Source: an uncultured Collinsella sp. (GTDB taxonomy: Bacteria > Actinomycetota > Coriobacteriia > Coriobacteriales > Coriobacteriaceae). From it: 64,000 nt of DNA. Under the pieces are notes generated by a model. That model did not search any database. It had not been told where the DNA came from and saw only the letters and a list, made by a program, of their open reading frames with translations. Location: NCBI GenBank assembly GCA_900541725.1, contig UQLB01000001.1, positions 82,834-146,833 of the forward strand, in the 5' to 3' direction. The position numbers and the translations under genes are program-made. This document shows, in pieces, positions 1 to 8,678 of the stretch. The first letter of the stretch is position 1. Each line of letters begins with the position of its first letter.

Positions 1-726
1 TCCATGTTTGCGAATGGCCTCGATGTGCTCGGGGCTCGCATAGCCCTTCGACTCGGCCAGATGGTACTCGGGATACTCGGCGTCGTACTCGACCATCATC
101 TCGTCACGCGTGACCTTGGCCATGATGGACGCCGCGGCGATGCAGGCGATCTTGGCATCGCCCTTAACCACGTCGCGCTCATTGGGAACGGCGCCCAAGG
201 GGTTGCCATCCATGAGGACGCAGTCGGGTTCAAGTCCCGTATCGGCCACCGCACCCGCAACGGCAGCGCGGATGGCGCGGGCCATACCCATCTCATCGAT
301 ATCTGCAGGAGCGATATGGCAAAAGCCGATAGCAGTCGCCACCTCGGCAATCTTAACCGAGATCAGCTCGCGGCGCGCCGGCGTGAGCTTTTTGGAATCG
401 TTGATGCCCCAGATGCGCGGCTCCATCGGAAGGCACACGGCACACACGGTCAAGGGCCCCGCTACCGAGCCACGGCCCACCTCGTCGACGCCCACGACCA
501 CGCCATCACCGCCGAGCTCATGCATAAGCTCGTACATGCCGTTGACGCGCTCGCGCTCGGCAAGCTCCTTGGCATGGCGCTTAAGAGCACGCTCGCAAGC
601 CTTGATCACCTGCTGGCGCGGGTCCTCGCGATAATGCTCCACGAGGGCGGGGATCTCCTCAAACGTTGCGCTCGCCAGCTCTCCGGCAACCTGCGATGCC
701 GAAACCGAGCTCGTCATATTGGCCAT
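1..726 (-). CDS. rnhB: Ribonuclease HII, 3' end cut by the window
   Basis: Cleaves the RNA strand of RNA-DNA hybrids and removes misincorporated ribonucleotides; cytoplasmic, metal dependent. The 242 visible codons show the type 2 RNase H signature GVDEVGRG in the first half and, near the window edge, the CIAAASIMAKVTRD block that carries a catalytic Asp, followed by the YPEYHLAESKGYASPEH motif. Only the last few tens of residues should be missing. ATG at 726 is preceded by AAGGAGGGCC at a good distance, which fixes the start. It lies downstream of rplS in the same direction, an arrangement common in Gram-positive bacteria, but a strong terminator separates the two. Identification is firm. 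Confidence 0.93.
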   Translation of the reverse strand, partial: MANMTSSVSASQVAGELASATFEEIPALVEHYREDPRQQVIKACERALKRHAKELAERERVNGMYELMHELGGDGVVVGVDEVGRGSVAGPLTVCAVCLPMEPRIWGINDSKKLTPARRELISVKIAEVATAIGFCHIAPADIDEMGMARAIRAAVAGAVADTGLEPDCVLMDGNPLGAVPNERDVVKGDAKIACIAAASIMAKVTRDEMMVEYDAEYPEYHLAESKGYASPEHIEAIRKHG

Positions 727-753
727 ACCAGGCCCTCCTTGCATGCAAATCAG

Positions 754-785
754 ATAAAAAGAAGGGCCACCCGAAGGTGGCCCTT
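754..785 (-). terminator. Intrinsic terminator after rplS
   Basis: On the minus strand AAGGGCCACC and GGTGGCCCTT form a perfect 10-bp stem closed by a TTCG tetraloop and followed by CTTTTT. It lies between the rplS stop and the rnhB start, so it should limit rnhB expression to read-through or to an unseen promoter. Confidence 0.88.
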
Positions 786-819
786 GTGTCCAAACGAGTG
801 GACAGACGCTGCGATCTTC

Positions 820-1161
820 TTAGCGCTTCTCGGGGATGCGAGCAGCCTTGCCCACCTTGTCGCGGAGGTAGTACAGCTTGGCGCGACGGACGCGACCATG
901 ACGAACGACCTCGAGCTTGGCGATCTTGGGGCTGTGAAGCGGGAAGGTACGCTCAACACCGACACCGAAGGACATCTTGCGGACGGTGAAGGTCTCGCGG
1001 GCACCGGCGCCGGCCATGCGGATGACGTCGCCCTGGAAGACCTGGATGCGCTCGCGGTCGCCTTCCTTAATGCGGTAGTGAACCTTGACGTTGTCGGCGA
1101 CGCGAACCTGAGGAATGTCCTCGCGGATCTGCTGACGCTCGATTGCGCGGATGTAATCCAT
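820..1161 (-). CDS. rplS: 50S ribosomal protein L19
   Basis: Structural protein of the large subunit at the 30S-50S interface. The 113-residue product has the usual L19 length and the blocks [27 protein letters not shown] and [18 protein letters not shown] at 1161 lies seven bases after AAGGA and is preferred over an in-frame TTG two codons upstream. A sigma-70-like promoter (1231-1258) lies upstream and a TTCG-loop terminator downstream, so it is probably expressed as a single gene. In many Gram-positives rplS sits beside trmD; here trmD is about 19 kb away. Confidence 0.96.
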   Translation of the reverse strand: MDYIRAIERQQIREDIPQVRVADNVKVHYRIKEGDRERIQVFQGDVIRMAGAGARETFTVRKMSFGVGVERTFPLHSPKIAKLEVVRHGRVRRAKLYYLRDKVGKAARIPEKR

Positions 1162-1230
1162 GTGCAATTCCTTACTCTTCTAGAGGTGCCGTACCACCTT
1201 GGCCGGCACGTAGTTGAACAAACGCATTCG

Positions 1231-1258
1231 AGTATACACGCGCGGGTTTCTGCTGCAA
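1231..1258 (-). promoter_or_regulatory. Promoter of rplS
   Basis: Minus-strand TTGCAG (1253-1258) and TATACT (1231-1236) are separated by 16 bases, a near-consensus sigma-70 pair about 70 bases upstream of the rplS start. Confidence 0.6.
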
Positions 1259-1304
1259 GAACAATTTTTTTCGCAGACAAAAAGACAAAACCCGCACATG
1301 ATAA

Positions 1305-1332
1305 CCGCCCGCCTCACGAATGAGGCGGGCGG
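1305..1332 (-). terminator. Terminator hairpin after ppdK
   Basis: A perfect 12-bp stem (CCGCCCGCCTCA with its complement) with a TTCG loop on the minus strand, about 40 bases past the ppdK stop. The tract after it is only moderately T-rich, so termination is inferred mainly from the stem and the position. Confidence 0.7.
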
Positions 1333-1370
1333 CATGAAGGGGGCTACGCTAGGCGTCTATACCCAAAACG

Positions 1371-4121
1371 TTAGGCGGAGCGCTTCGCCTCGAGCTTGGC
1401 CTGGGCGGCAGCCAGGCGTGCGAGGGGCACGCGGTAGGGCGAGCAGGACACATAGTCCACATCGGCCACGTTAAACAGGCCCTTGATGGACTTGGGGTCG
1501 CCGCCGTGCTCGCCGCATACGCCAAAGTGCATACCGGGATTGGTGGCACGGCCCTTCTCGACTGCCATGCGCACCAGCTCGAGCACCGCCGTGTCGATGG
1601 TCTCGAAGGGGTTCTCCTTCAAGATCTTCTTGTGCAGGTACAGCGGGATGAACTTGGCCTCGGCATCGTCGCGGGAGAAGCCGAAGGTCGTCTGCGTGAG
1701 GTCGTTGGTGCCAAAGCAGAAGAAATCGGCGTGCTGGGCGATCTCGTCGGCGACCATGCAGGCGCGCGGCAGCTCGAGCATCGTACCCACAGGAATGTTG
1801 AGCTCCACGCCCTCCTCGGCGGAAACCTCGGCGATGACGCGCTCGATGACCTCACGGGTCTGGACATGCTCGGCCGTGATGGAGACGAGCGGGACCATAA
1901 TCTCAGGACGCGGGTCGACGCCCTCCTTGATGAGGCGGGCGGCAGCCGTTGCCACGGCACGGACCTGCATAAGCGGCAGGTCACCGAAGACGACGGACAG
2001 ACGCACACCGCGCAGGCCGAGCATGGGGTTGGACTCGACCATGCCGTCGATGCGACGCAGGCGGGCACGCAGGGCGGCGAGCTCCTCCTCGGGAACGCCA
2101 GCGGCCTCCTTCTTGGTGATGGCGACCTCGAGCTCGCGGGGATCGTCCAGGAACTCGTGAAGCGGCGGATCGATCAGGCGAACGACCACGTCGCGGCCGG
2201 TCATGGTCTTAAACATGGCCAGGAAGTCCTCGGTCTGGACCTTGAGCAGATCGGCCAAGGCCTGCTGCTTCACGGCCTCGTCATCGGACAGGATGAAGCT
2301 CTGGATGATGTTCTTGCGATCGCCCAGGAACATATGCTCGGTGCGGCACAGGCCGATGGCCTCGGCGCCAAACTCGAGCGCGAGCTCGGCGTCCTCGGGG
2401 TTGTCGGCGTTGACGCGCACGTGGTTGGCGTGGCCGCAGGTCTCATCCAGGCGAATCTCGTCGGCCCAGGACAGGATAGTGTCCAGGTCACCAGTAAGCT
2501 CGGCGGAGACCAAGTCAACGGCGCCGTCGACAACGATGCCCTGGGTACCGTCGATGGAGATGATGTCGCCCTCGTGCAGTACGCGATCGCTACCCTCGAT
2601 ACGCACGACCTTCTCGGCCGCGTCGATATGGAAGCGCTCGACACCGCAGACGCAGGGCGTACCCATGCCGCGGGCGATAACGGCGGCATGGCTCGTCTTG
2701 CCACCGTGGCTCGTCAGGATGCCCTCGGCGGCAACCATGCCCTTCAGGTCGTCAGGGTTGGTCTCCCAACGGACCAGGATGACCTTGTGGCCCTCGGCGG
2801 AACGCGCGACGGCGTCGTCGCTCGAGAACACGACCTCGCCCACGGCGGCACCGGGGCTGGCGTTAAGACCGGTCGCGAGCGCCTCGTACTTCTTGGAGGA
2901 GTCGAACTGCGGGTGCAGGAGCTGATCGAGCTGCGCAGGATCGATGCGGCCCACGGCCTCCTCGCGGGTGATGAGGCCCTCCTCGACCATCTCGATGGCG
3001 ATGCGCAGGGCGGCGGTGGCGGTTCGCTTGCCCACGCGGGTCTGGAGCATCCAGAGCTTGCCCTGCTCGATGGTGAACTCGATGTCGCACATGTCGCGAT
3101 AGTGATCCTCGAGCGTCAGGAACACGCGCTCGAGCTCCTCGCCTGCGGACTCAAGCCCCGGAGTGGTCTTGAGATCGGCGATGGGCTCGGTGTTGCGAAT
3201 GCCGGCGACGACGTCCTCGCCCTGGGCGTTGACCAGAAAGTCGCCGTAGAACTCCTTGGTGCCGTCGGCCGGGTTGCGGGTGAAGGCGACGCCGGTCGCA
3301 GAGGTCTCGCCCTTGTTGCCAAAAGCCATGGCCTGGACGTTGACGGCGGTGCCGAGCTCGTCGGAGATGCCGTGCTGCTTGCGGTAAATGCAGGCGCGCT
3401 CGTTCATCCAGCTGCCAAAGACGGCCTGGATGGCAAGGCGAAGCTGGAGCTCCGGATCGTGCGGAAAGACGGGCTTACCATCGGCGACCTCGAGCTCGGG
3501 GTACAGGGCGGCCTCAACGTTGTCGGAGAAGATGCCCTTGAAGGTCTCGACGAGCTCCTGCAGGTCCTCGGCCGAAAGCTCGGAATCGACGCGGACGCCG
3601 GCAACCAGGCGGGCCTGGGTCAGGGCGTTCTCGAACAGGTCGGCGTCGACGCCCATGACGACGTTGGAGAACATCTGGATAAAGCGGCGATAGCTGTCCC
3701 AAGCAAAGCGCGGGTTCTGCGTCTGGGCGATGAGGCCCAGGACGGAATCGTCGTTGAGGCCCAGATTGAGGACCGTGTCCATCATGCCGGGCATGGAGAA
3801 CGGAGCGCCAGAGCGCACCGAGACGAGCAGCGGATCGTTGGCATCTCCGAGCTTCTTGCCGCAGCGGGCTTCGAGGTCGGCCTCGGCGGCAACGATCTCG
3901 TCAAGCGCGCCGGCAGGCCAAACATTGCCGGCACCGGAGTACTCAACGCAGGTCTGGCAGGTAATGGTAAAGCCACCGGGGACCGGCAGGCCGATACGGC
4001 TCATCTCGGCAAGGTTAGCGCCCTTGCCGCCAAGCACAAAGTTCATAGACTTGTCGCCCTCGGTGACACAAGTGCCCTGGGCGTCGGTTCCAAAACGGTA
4101 AACCCTCTTGCAATCGCTCAC
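1371..4121 (-). CDS. ppdK: Pyruvate, phosphate dikinase
   Basis: Interconverts pyruvate, ATP and phosphate with phosphoenolpyruvate, AMP and pyrophosphate (EC 2.7.9.1); a cytoplasmic link between glycolysis and gluconeogenesis in anaerobes. At 916 residues it has full family length. The N-terminal ATP-grasp domain starts VLGGKGANLAEM, the central phosphohistidine domain carries GGKTSHAAVIARGMG with the catalytic His, and the C-terminal PEP-binding barrel has GLCRTEHMF and CFGTNDLTQ. GTG at 4121 follows AAGGGGAAGTATC and gives the standard N-terminus; an ATG nine codons upstream has no ribosome site. Its regulator gene ppsR lies about 11.7 kb upstream across the accessory island, although the two genes are usually neighbours. 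Confidence 0.97.
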   Translation of the reverse strand: MSDCKRVYRFGTDAQGTCVTEGDKSMNFVLGGKGANLAEMSRIGLPVPGGFTITCQTCVEYSGAGNVWPAGALDEIVAAEADLEARCGKKLGDANDPLLVSVRSGAPFSMPGMMDTVLNLGLNDDSVLGLIAQTQNPRFAWDSYRRFIQMFSNVVMGVDADLFENALTQARLVAGVRVDSELSAEDLQELVETFKGIFSDNVEAALYPELEVADGKPVFPHDPELQLRLAIQAVFGSWMNERACIYRKQHGISDELGTAVNVQAMAFGNKGETSATGVAFTRNPADGTKEFYGDFLVNAQGEDVVAGIRNTEPIADLKTTPGLESAGEELERVFLTLEDHYRDMCDIEFTIEQGKLWMLQTRVGKRTATAALRIAIEMVEEGLITREEAVGRIDPAQLDQLLHPQFDSSKKYEALATGLNASPGAAVGEVVFSSDDAVARSAEGHKVILVRWETNPDDLKGMVAAEGILTSHGGKTSHAAVIARGMGTPCVCGVERFHIDAAEKVVRIEGSDRVLHEGDIISIDGTQGIVVDGAVDLVSAELTGDLDTILSWADEIRLDETCGHANHVRVNADNPEDAELALEFGAEAIGLCRTEHMFLGDRKNIIQSFILSDDEAVKQQALADLLKVQTEDFLAMFKTMTGRDVVVRLIDPPLHEFLDDPRELEVAITKKEAAGVPEEELAALRARLRRIDGMVESNPMLGLRGVRLSVVFGDLPLMQVRAVATAAARLIKEGVDPRPEIMVPLVSITAEHVQTREVIERVIAEVSAEEGVELNIPVGTMLELPRACMVADEIAQHADFFCFGTNDLTQTTFGFSRDDAEAKFIPLYLHKKILKENPFETIDTAVLELVRMAVEKGRATNPGMHFGVCGEHGGDPKSIKGLFNVADVDYVSCSPYRVPLARLAAAQAKLEAKRSA

Positions 4122-4170
4122 GATACTTCCCCTTCTATGTGTTCGCACACACGACCGTGGTAACGAATCG

Positions 4171-4210
4171 ACCCGCCGGATGCGGACCGTGAGGGAACTA
4201 TACGGCGGGT
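4171..4210 (-). promoter_or_regulatory. Candidate ppdK promoter inside an inverted repeat
   Basis: A minus-strand TATAGT (4197-4202) lies about 75 bases upstream of ppdK and within an 8-bp inverted repeat, ACCCGCCG (4171-4178) and CGGCGGGT (4203-4210). No good -35 box is seen. The symmetry could be an operator; this is inference. Confidence 0.35.
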
Positions 4211-4453
4211 TTTGGGCGGGCTTGAGCAGAGGCTGCGCGGTTTGGTAAACGTGCTAAAACTGGCGGTAAACGGTAGGTAAAGGTGGTTACCTTATGAAGA
4301 TACCAGTACAACGTAGTCGCAGGTCAAAAGCGGTATAAACTGCTAAAACGCTTTAGCAAAAAGCTGTAATTATTGGAATGGAATCTCTTAAACTACGCAA
4401 TAGCCAAGAAAGACAAAATCTATCAGAAGTATTTGTCCCAGGGATTTTGGTCA

Positions 4454-4547
4454 GAGTAGCTAATTTGGGACGGGGCTATTTTAGCCACCCCGGCAGATAG
4501 CGCGAATGCTTTGGCGGAGTAACGGCCGGGGTAGCTAAAAAAGCCCC
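4454..4547. repeat. Palindromic intergenic element at the left island edge
   Basis: This begins with the 19-mer GAGTAGCTAATTTGGGACG, which recurs inverted at 15838-15856 and in altered form near 23855. It continues into two 23-nt arms (4472-4494 and 4525-4547) that are inverted complements with two differences and a 30-nt loop. The layout resembles a small MITE- or REP-like element. The surrounding stretch 4122-4867 holds no recognisable gene, only this element, a GAAA-loop hairpin (4558-4579) and the terminator at 4753-4789. Confidence 0.6.
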
Positions 4548-4557
4548 ATTACAGTTT

Positions 4558-4579
4558 GAGTCGTCCGAAAGGGCGGCTC
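4558..4579. other. Small GAAA-tetraloop hairpin
   Basis: GAGTCGTCC, GAAA and GGGCGGCTC form a nine-pair stem with two G-T wobbles just right of the palindromic element. No T tract follows on either strand, so it is not a clear terminator. Its role is unknown. Confidence 0.4.
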
Positions 4580-4752
4580 CTTACTAGTTCTGGTAATACG
4601 ATTGAGCCGTACCGATGGTCGCTGGCCGACCGCGACCGCGACGCGGCCTCCACCCGAGACCCCCATCTCGACACATAGCCCGTCATCCGACGAAAGCGCG
4701 CAGGTCGTCCTGTATAGGCGCATGGTGTCCCCCTCCGCCGCAAGAGGGAAAC

Positions 4753-4789
4753 GAAAAAGCCCCTCTTTGCCACTACGGACAAAAGGGGC
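4753..4789 (-). terminator. Terminator of the locus A transporter operon
   Basis: On the minus strand GCCCCTTTTG and CAAAGAGGGGC pair across a 10-nt loop and run into TTTTTC. It lies about 80 bases after the stop of the broken ABC gene and closes the minus-strand transporter operon of locus A. Confidence 0.72.
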
Positions 4790-4867
4790 CTCCCAGGGGA
4801 AACGTGTTACAAAGCCTTCTTTGCAGGACGATGAAGATCAGAAACCCAACGTCGTACGCGTAGGGAC

Positions 4868-5567
4868 TTACCCAACACCCACGCCATTTCGATCTTCTGG
4901 GCCTTCAACGCCACGTCCCGATAAGCATCCGGGCATCGGAATGACCTCGTCGCAAGCCGCAAGCATCTCTTCGTCATGAGTGACAACAATTACAATATGG
5001 TCTCTCTTAACCTCATGAAGCAATTTAATTAGCGCGCTCCGGCTCTTCGCATCAAGCGCTGAAGTTGACTCAAGAAACAACATGACGTCCGGCGATTTCA
5101 ACATCTGCCGCACAATTGCGATGTTCTGCTTCTCCCCGCCGGACACCCCTCCTTTCTTGCTGCCAAGCATCGCTGCCGCCCCGTTCTCCGCAGCGGCAAT
5201 CATTTTGTCTAACCCCAATATGGCAAGCATCCGATTCAGTTTGTCGGCCTCGAAATCATCAGAAAGCAGCGTAAGATTATCGAGGATCGTCCCCCCAACA
5301 ATAGGGGGCTCTTGCTCCGTAATGCCAACTCGGCACCGCCGCAATGCGTATCGGTCGATGCGACGCTGTGATACCCCGTTGTAGAGGACGGCCCCTTCCG
5401 TGTTATCTGGATATAGACCCAATATCACTGACAGCAGCGAGCTCTTCCCCGAGCCATTTCTTCTTGCTTACTGTTTTTCTTATATTGTAACGATTTTCGA
5501 TAAGAGGAAAGATTACTCCATGACGCGCAAGCCCGAACTCTAAGCGTTTCCCATCAGCATTGCCCAT
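4868..5567 (-). pseudogene. ABC exporter half-transporter, large internal deletion
   Basis: This is the remnant of a second half-transporter that probably paired with the adjacent intact one. ATG at 5567 overlaps the end of the neighbour by 14 bases and opens a normal-looking N-terminus (MGNADGKRLEFGLARHG...) of about 37 codons. Near 5457 the reading jumps, in another frame, into the middle of Walker A (NGSGKSS) of the nucleotide-binding domain. All membrane segments and the start of that domain are missing. The remaining C-terminal part has the signature VSGGEKQ, but its Walker B reads MLFLES where LLLDEAT-like residues are expected, so the Mg-binding Asp is Leu. A shorter frame from ATG at 5428 lacks Walker A altogether. 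Loss of function is almost certain. Confidence 0.8.
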
Positions 5568-7158
5568 TTTTCGGATCGAAATCCAAATCCAGCTTCCTAT
5601 CGCATGCTGAAATCAAAACCTGATCATGGCTTACAACAAGAATTAGCTGATCGAAGGGATTTCGATGAATATACTCCGTGAACTCCCGACGGCTTTCTTC
5701 ATCTAAATCGTTCGTTGGTTCATCGAACACAAGCACTTCCGGCTGCCTGCGAAGTGCTGCGAATATCCTTAGCTTTCGATACTCTCCACCAGAAAGGTCT
5801 CTACAATTCTTGCCTTTTAACGATTCGACGGTTCGATAGAAACTCGGCACAAGCTCTCGGAGGTTTTCGCTCGATCCCCGAATCGACGTCCTCTCAAGGT
5901 AATTCTCCACCGTTTCGTTCGGAATAAAGAGCTTTTGCGGGCACACCGCAAACAGGTCCCGTCGGATCGTCTCCATATCGAGCTCTTCATATGGCACCGA
6001 CCCCAAAGCCCGATGTCCCCCAGCAGAATATAGTCCAAGGAGCACCTTCAGAAACGTGCTTTTTCCGCATCCGTTCGGCCCGGTAATGGCATAGGTTTTT
6101 CCTTCCTCCACCTCCACGGAGAGGTCGCGGTATAAGTAGGGCTTTCCCGCGTATCGGTACGCGATGTTGGACAACGATATGCTCTCCACGTGCCCAACCG
6201 TGAGGGTGCCGCGGTCCTCGGCGTCCTCCGTCAGAGCCCCCAATCGGTCGAACGAGGCCCTTGCGTCCTGATACGATTTGAAATAATTCAAAAAATACTT
6301 GAAGCATCCGAACGCCATCGAGTAATACGAGTTCACCATTGTGAACTCGCCTAAGCTCATTCTTCCGCTCAATATTTCCATCCCGGAGATCACGAGCAGT
6401 GCCCCCCGAAACACAGACGAGATCAGGCCGTCGCTTGATGTGGCCAGATTCGAGACCCTACTTGCTTTCATGTAAATCGGGTAGTACCCCTCGAATACCC
6501 CTTTGAGCGTCCGAGCGCTCTGGTTATATGCGCCATCGCACTTAATGTCAAACAACTGCGACAGCTCGCCGCTCACGGACGCGAAAAGCTTACTCAAACC
6601 CTCCTTGTTCGCAAGCGAACTGTTGTACAACGGCTTTTTCAACGCCCTGAATAAAATGAAGTACGCAACAAGCGAACATGCACTTAACACCAGGAACACC
6701 GGATTAATCGAAAACAGGATGATGCATATCAACACAACCAGAACGATGTTAAGCCCGATCGTCAGGAAGTTGTTCACGACAAACGATGACACCGCATTCG
6801 AATCCGCATACACCCTCTGCGTTGTATAGGATGGATCCGCCTGCTCCCCCTTTTCCAGGGGCCCCCGTTCAAACGACTCACACGTGGTCCCCATCAGTCT
6901 CGTCGTCATCTCCAAGATGACGCGCGATACGTTCACGCCCATCGCATACGACATGAAGGAGGCCGATATCCCTATGCCCGCAACAAAGGCCGCAAACCAC
7001 ACGACGCGAGATGGATCCCTATTCGTCACGAGAAAGTCTACAAACCCACCGTTTAAGGCGGGCATGACGCACGAGAGAGCAAAATTCACCAGCATGAGAA
7101 TCACGAAAAGCCGTGACCCTTTACACCGAAACAACTCGTGAACCGTCTTCTTAAACAT
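5554..7158 (-). CDS. ABC exporter, fused membrane and ATPase domains
   Basis: A half-size exporter of 534 residues, likely for the peptide product of locus A. The N-terminal half has about six hydrophobic segments (first pair near residues 15-65, others around 130-180 and 240-290). The C-terminal ATPase domain has Walker A GPNGCGKST near residue 360, signature LSGGEYRK, Walker B VLVFDEPTND near 475 and a switch His in VVSHD. ATG at 7158 follows GGGAG and is preferred over a TTG five codons upstream. No peptidase domain is present, so any leader cleavage must happen elsewhere. The DUF3784-like gene lies upstream and the broken partner overlaps downstream. Such proteins usually act as dimers; without the partner it would have to homodimerise. 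Confidence 0.85.
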   Translation of the reverse strand: MFKKTVHELFRCKGSRLFVILMLVNFALSCVMPALNGGFVDFLVTNRDPSRVVWFAAFVAGIGISASFMSYAMGVNVSRVILEMTTRLMGTTCESFERGPLEKGEQADPSYTTQRVYADSNAVSSFVVNNFLTIGLNIVLVVLICIILFSINPVFLVLSACSLVAYFILFRALKKPLYNSSLANKEGLSKLFASVSGELSQLFDIKCDGAYNQSARTLKGVFEGYYPIYMKASRVSNLATSSDGLISSVFRGALLVISGMEILSGRMSLGEFTMVNSYYSMAFGCFKYFLNYFKSYQDARASFDRLGALTEDAEDRGTLTVGHVESISLSNIAYRYAGKPYLYRDLSVEVEEGKTYAITGPNGCGKSTFLKVLLGLYSAGGHRALGSVPYEELDMETIRRDLFAVCPQKLFIPNETVENYLERTSIRGSSENLRELVPSFYRTVESLKGKNCRDLSGGEYRKLRIFAALRRQPEVLVFDEPTNDLDEESRREFTEYIHRNPFDQLILVVSHDQVLISACDRKLDLDFDPKNGQC

Positions 7159-7254
7159 GCCAGCTCCCATCAAGCGGCCTTTTATCCAAAACTGAATTTG
7201 CTCGCCGCTTAATCGCTCCCATATATCCCTTGTTGTTAATCCTTGCTCAAGACA

Positions 7255-7608
7255 TTATCTCGGGTTGCGGTGCCCAGGATTCCATTTCACCTTTATATAC
7301 ATACGAATAAGCCCCCTATTTGCATAGGCAAGCGCGGCGATTATAACAGCAGCCACCATCAGACCGAGAATAGCCCTTTTGTCCGGAAAAAGGGACGAGA
7401 GAAAAAGGCATATTGCGGAGAAAACTATAGACGCCCCCACCACTCGGTTTGCGCCTAGAGACTCGGCCGTCCGCTTTGCCTCCTCTAAACGCTCTCCCGA
7501 TAGCAATGACATTCCGGCAAGCAATCCCGTGAGCTTGCCTCGATATATCATTATTCCGAACAACAGCAGCAGGCATGACCCCACCATTGAAACCACAACG
7601 TCCGACAT
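7255..7608 (-). CDS. Small membrane protein, DUF3784-like
   Basis: A 117-residue protein with one N-terminal hydrophobic helix (about residues 5-22), a short stretch GKLTGLLAGMSLLSGERLEEAKR typical of the DUF3784 family, and two further helices (about 55-95), ending in a basic tail. DUF3784 proteins are uncharacterised and often found beside peptide exporters. ATG at 7608, eight bases after GGAG, is chosen over an ATG two codons upstream that is too close to the site. It leads the minus-strand exporter operon, divergent from the modification genes. A role in immunity or export is inference from position only. Confidence 0.65.
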   Translation of the reverse strand: MSDVVVSMVGSCLLLLFGIMIYRGKLTGLLAGMSLLSGERLEEAKRTAESLGANRVVGASIVFSAICLFLSSLFPDKRAILGLMVAAVIIAALAYANRGLIRMYIKVKWNPGHRNPR

Positions 7609-7681
7609 CGCCATCACTCCAGTCCACTCCTTCAATACCAGCCCTATCGACAAACATCAAAACTTTTTTTAACCTAATATT

Positions 7682-7738
7682 GTATATCGATATAAATATA
7701 TTCTTTTATATATCGTTTCGATTTGTGATATTTTATCG
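7682..7738. promoter_or_regulatory. AT-rich divergent control region of locus A
   Basis: The 176-bp gap between the divergent DUF3784-like and PqqD-GNAT genes is very AT-rich. It holds a palindrome TATATCGATATA (7682-7693), a further TATATATCG copy, and an inverted repeat TTCGAT-12 nt-ATCGAA around 7716-7740. These look like promoter and operator elements, but no -35/-10 pair can be assigned with confidence. Confidence 0.4.
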
Positions 7739-7784
7739 AACGAGTTGCTATTCGAGGAAGATAGGCCACAACCAAAGGAGATCA

Positions 7785-8678
7785 ATGGAATCCGTGAATG
7801 TTTGGAGCGCGCAAATCTCATCATTGCCTGGAGTCATCCCTATCCCCCTCGACCCAAGCTACCTTCGCAGTGAACCAAATAACCGCCTGAGCGTCCTAAG
7901 CTCAGATGGGAAACAAATCTATACGATCCTCAACAGGGTCGCTAAAGAGATTCTTGACTTATGCGACGGCACCTGCGATTTGCCCAAAATTCTCCGTCTG
8001 TTCCAAGAAAAATACCCAGATCAACCGCGCGAGACGCTAGCGCATGACCTGGCCCAAACCCTGCATAGCCTGACCGTAAACTGTCTTATCGTTTGGAAGA
8101 AAGAAGGGAGATATATGAACGACCCTTTCGGCTCCGATTACCTAACATCGGTGAATCCCGACGAGCTGCTTATTCTCGCGGACGCGAGCAGGTTTGCTGA
8201 AATCGAAGAGGCGGCTGCAAAATCCCTCTCTGCAAAACAGTCCAAAAATGGCAATAGGATCTATTTCTCTGAGTTCGACGTTGAGCCCGAATTGGAGAAC
8301 TTTCTGGTTCTTCGCCAAAGGCTCTTTTCCTTTACCCATGATTATTTTCTACTCACGAGCCAGTCCGGAGAAATTAATGGATTGATAATATGCGAGCCGG
8401 CCACTAATCCCGCCGGCCGCAGCGTCATCATCAAATTTATCTCATGCAGCTCCACGCTGCTTGCCGGTGTGCTCGACCGCCTTGCGGAATACTACGGATC
8501 TTCCGCTCCCAAAGCCTACCGCGCGCTCAGAATTGACGCGCCTGATTCCACCCCAATCGCCGAACAACTTGACCATTCCGACCAGCGCCTTGGCTTTTCC
8601 TTAGTCGGCACCCTGCCCAATGAGCTCGACTCGGGCGACGTCAAGCTGTTTGTTCGCCCGCTCGATAAGAAGCAATAA
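7785..8678 (+). CDS. PqqD-like peptide-binding domain fused to a GNAT-like domain
   Basis: A 297-residue protein. Residues about 35-105 match the PqqD/RiPP recognition element pattern (LSSDGKQIYTILNRVAKEIL, then a leucine-rich helix pair), which binds precursor leaders and delivers them to a radical SAM enzyme. The C-terminal half (about 150-297) has the look of a GNAT acetyltransferase fold, with DYFLLTSQSGEINGLIICEP strands and a late GFSLVGTLPNE turn. The acetyl-CoA loop is not clear, so it may be catalytically silent. ATG at 7785 follows AAAGGAG; the frame is open upstream but has no better start. The stop overlaps the radical SAM start (TAATG), implying translational coupling. The PqqD assignment is good; GNAT is tentative. 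Confidence 0.7.
   Translation: MESVNVWSAQISSLPGVIPIPLDPSYLRSEPNNRLSVLSSDGKQIYTILNRVAKEILDLCDGTCDLPKILRLFQEKYPDQPRETLAHDLAQTLHSLTVNCLIVWKKEGRYMNDPFGSDYLTSVNPDELLILADASRFAEIEEAAAKSLSAKQSKNGNRIYFSEFDVEPELENFLVLRQRLFSFTHDYFLLTSQSGEINGLIICEPATNPAGRSVIIKFISCSSTLLAGVLDRLAEYYGSSAPKAYRALRIDAPDSTPIAEQLDHSDQRLGFSLVGTLPNELDSGDVKLFVRPLDKKQ

Noticed and set aside
1506..4163. An 885-codon open frame on the plus strand opposite ppdK
   Set aside because: It is antisense to a well-supported enzyme and has no family features; the strong GC bias at third positions keeps that frame free of stops.
4386..4460. Short frame ending QKYLSQGFWSE at the left island edge, possible gene remnant
   Set aside because: It has an in-frame stop just upstream, no clear start and no recognised family; too short to claim.
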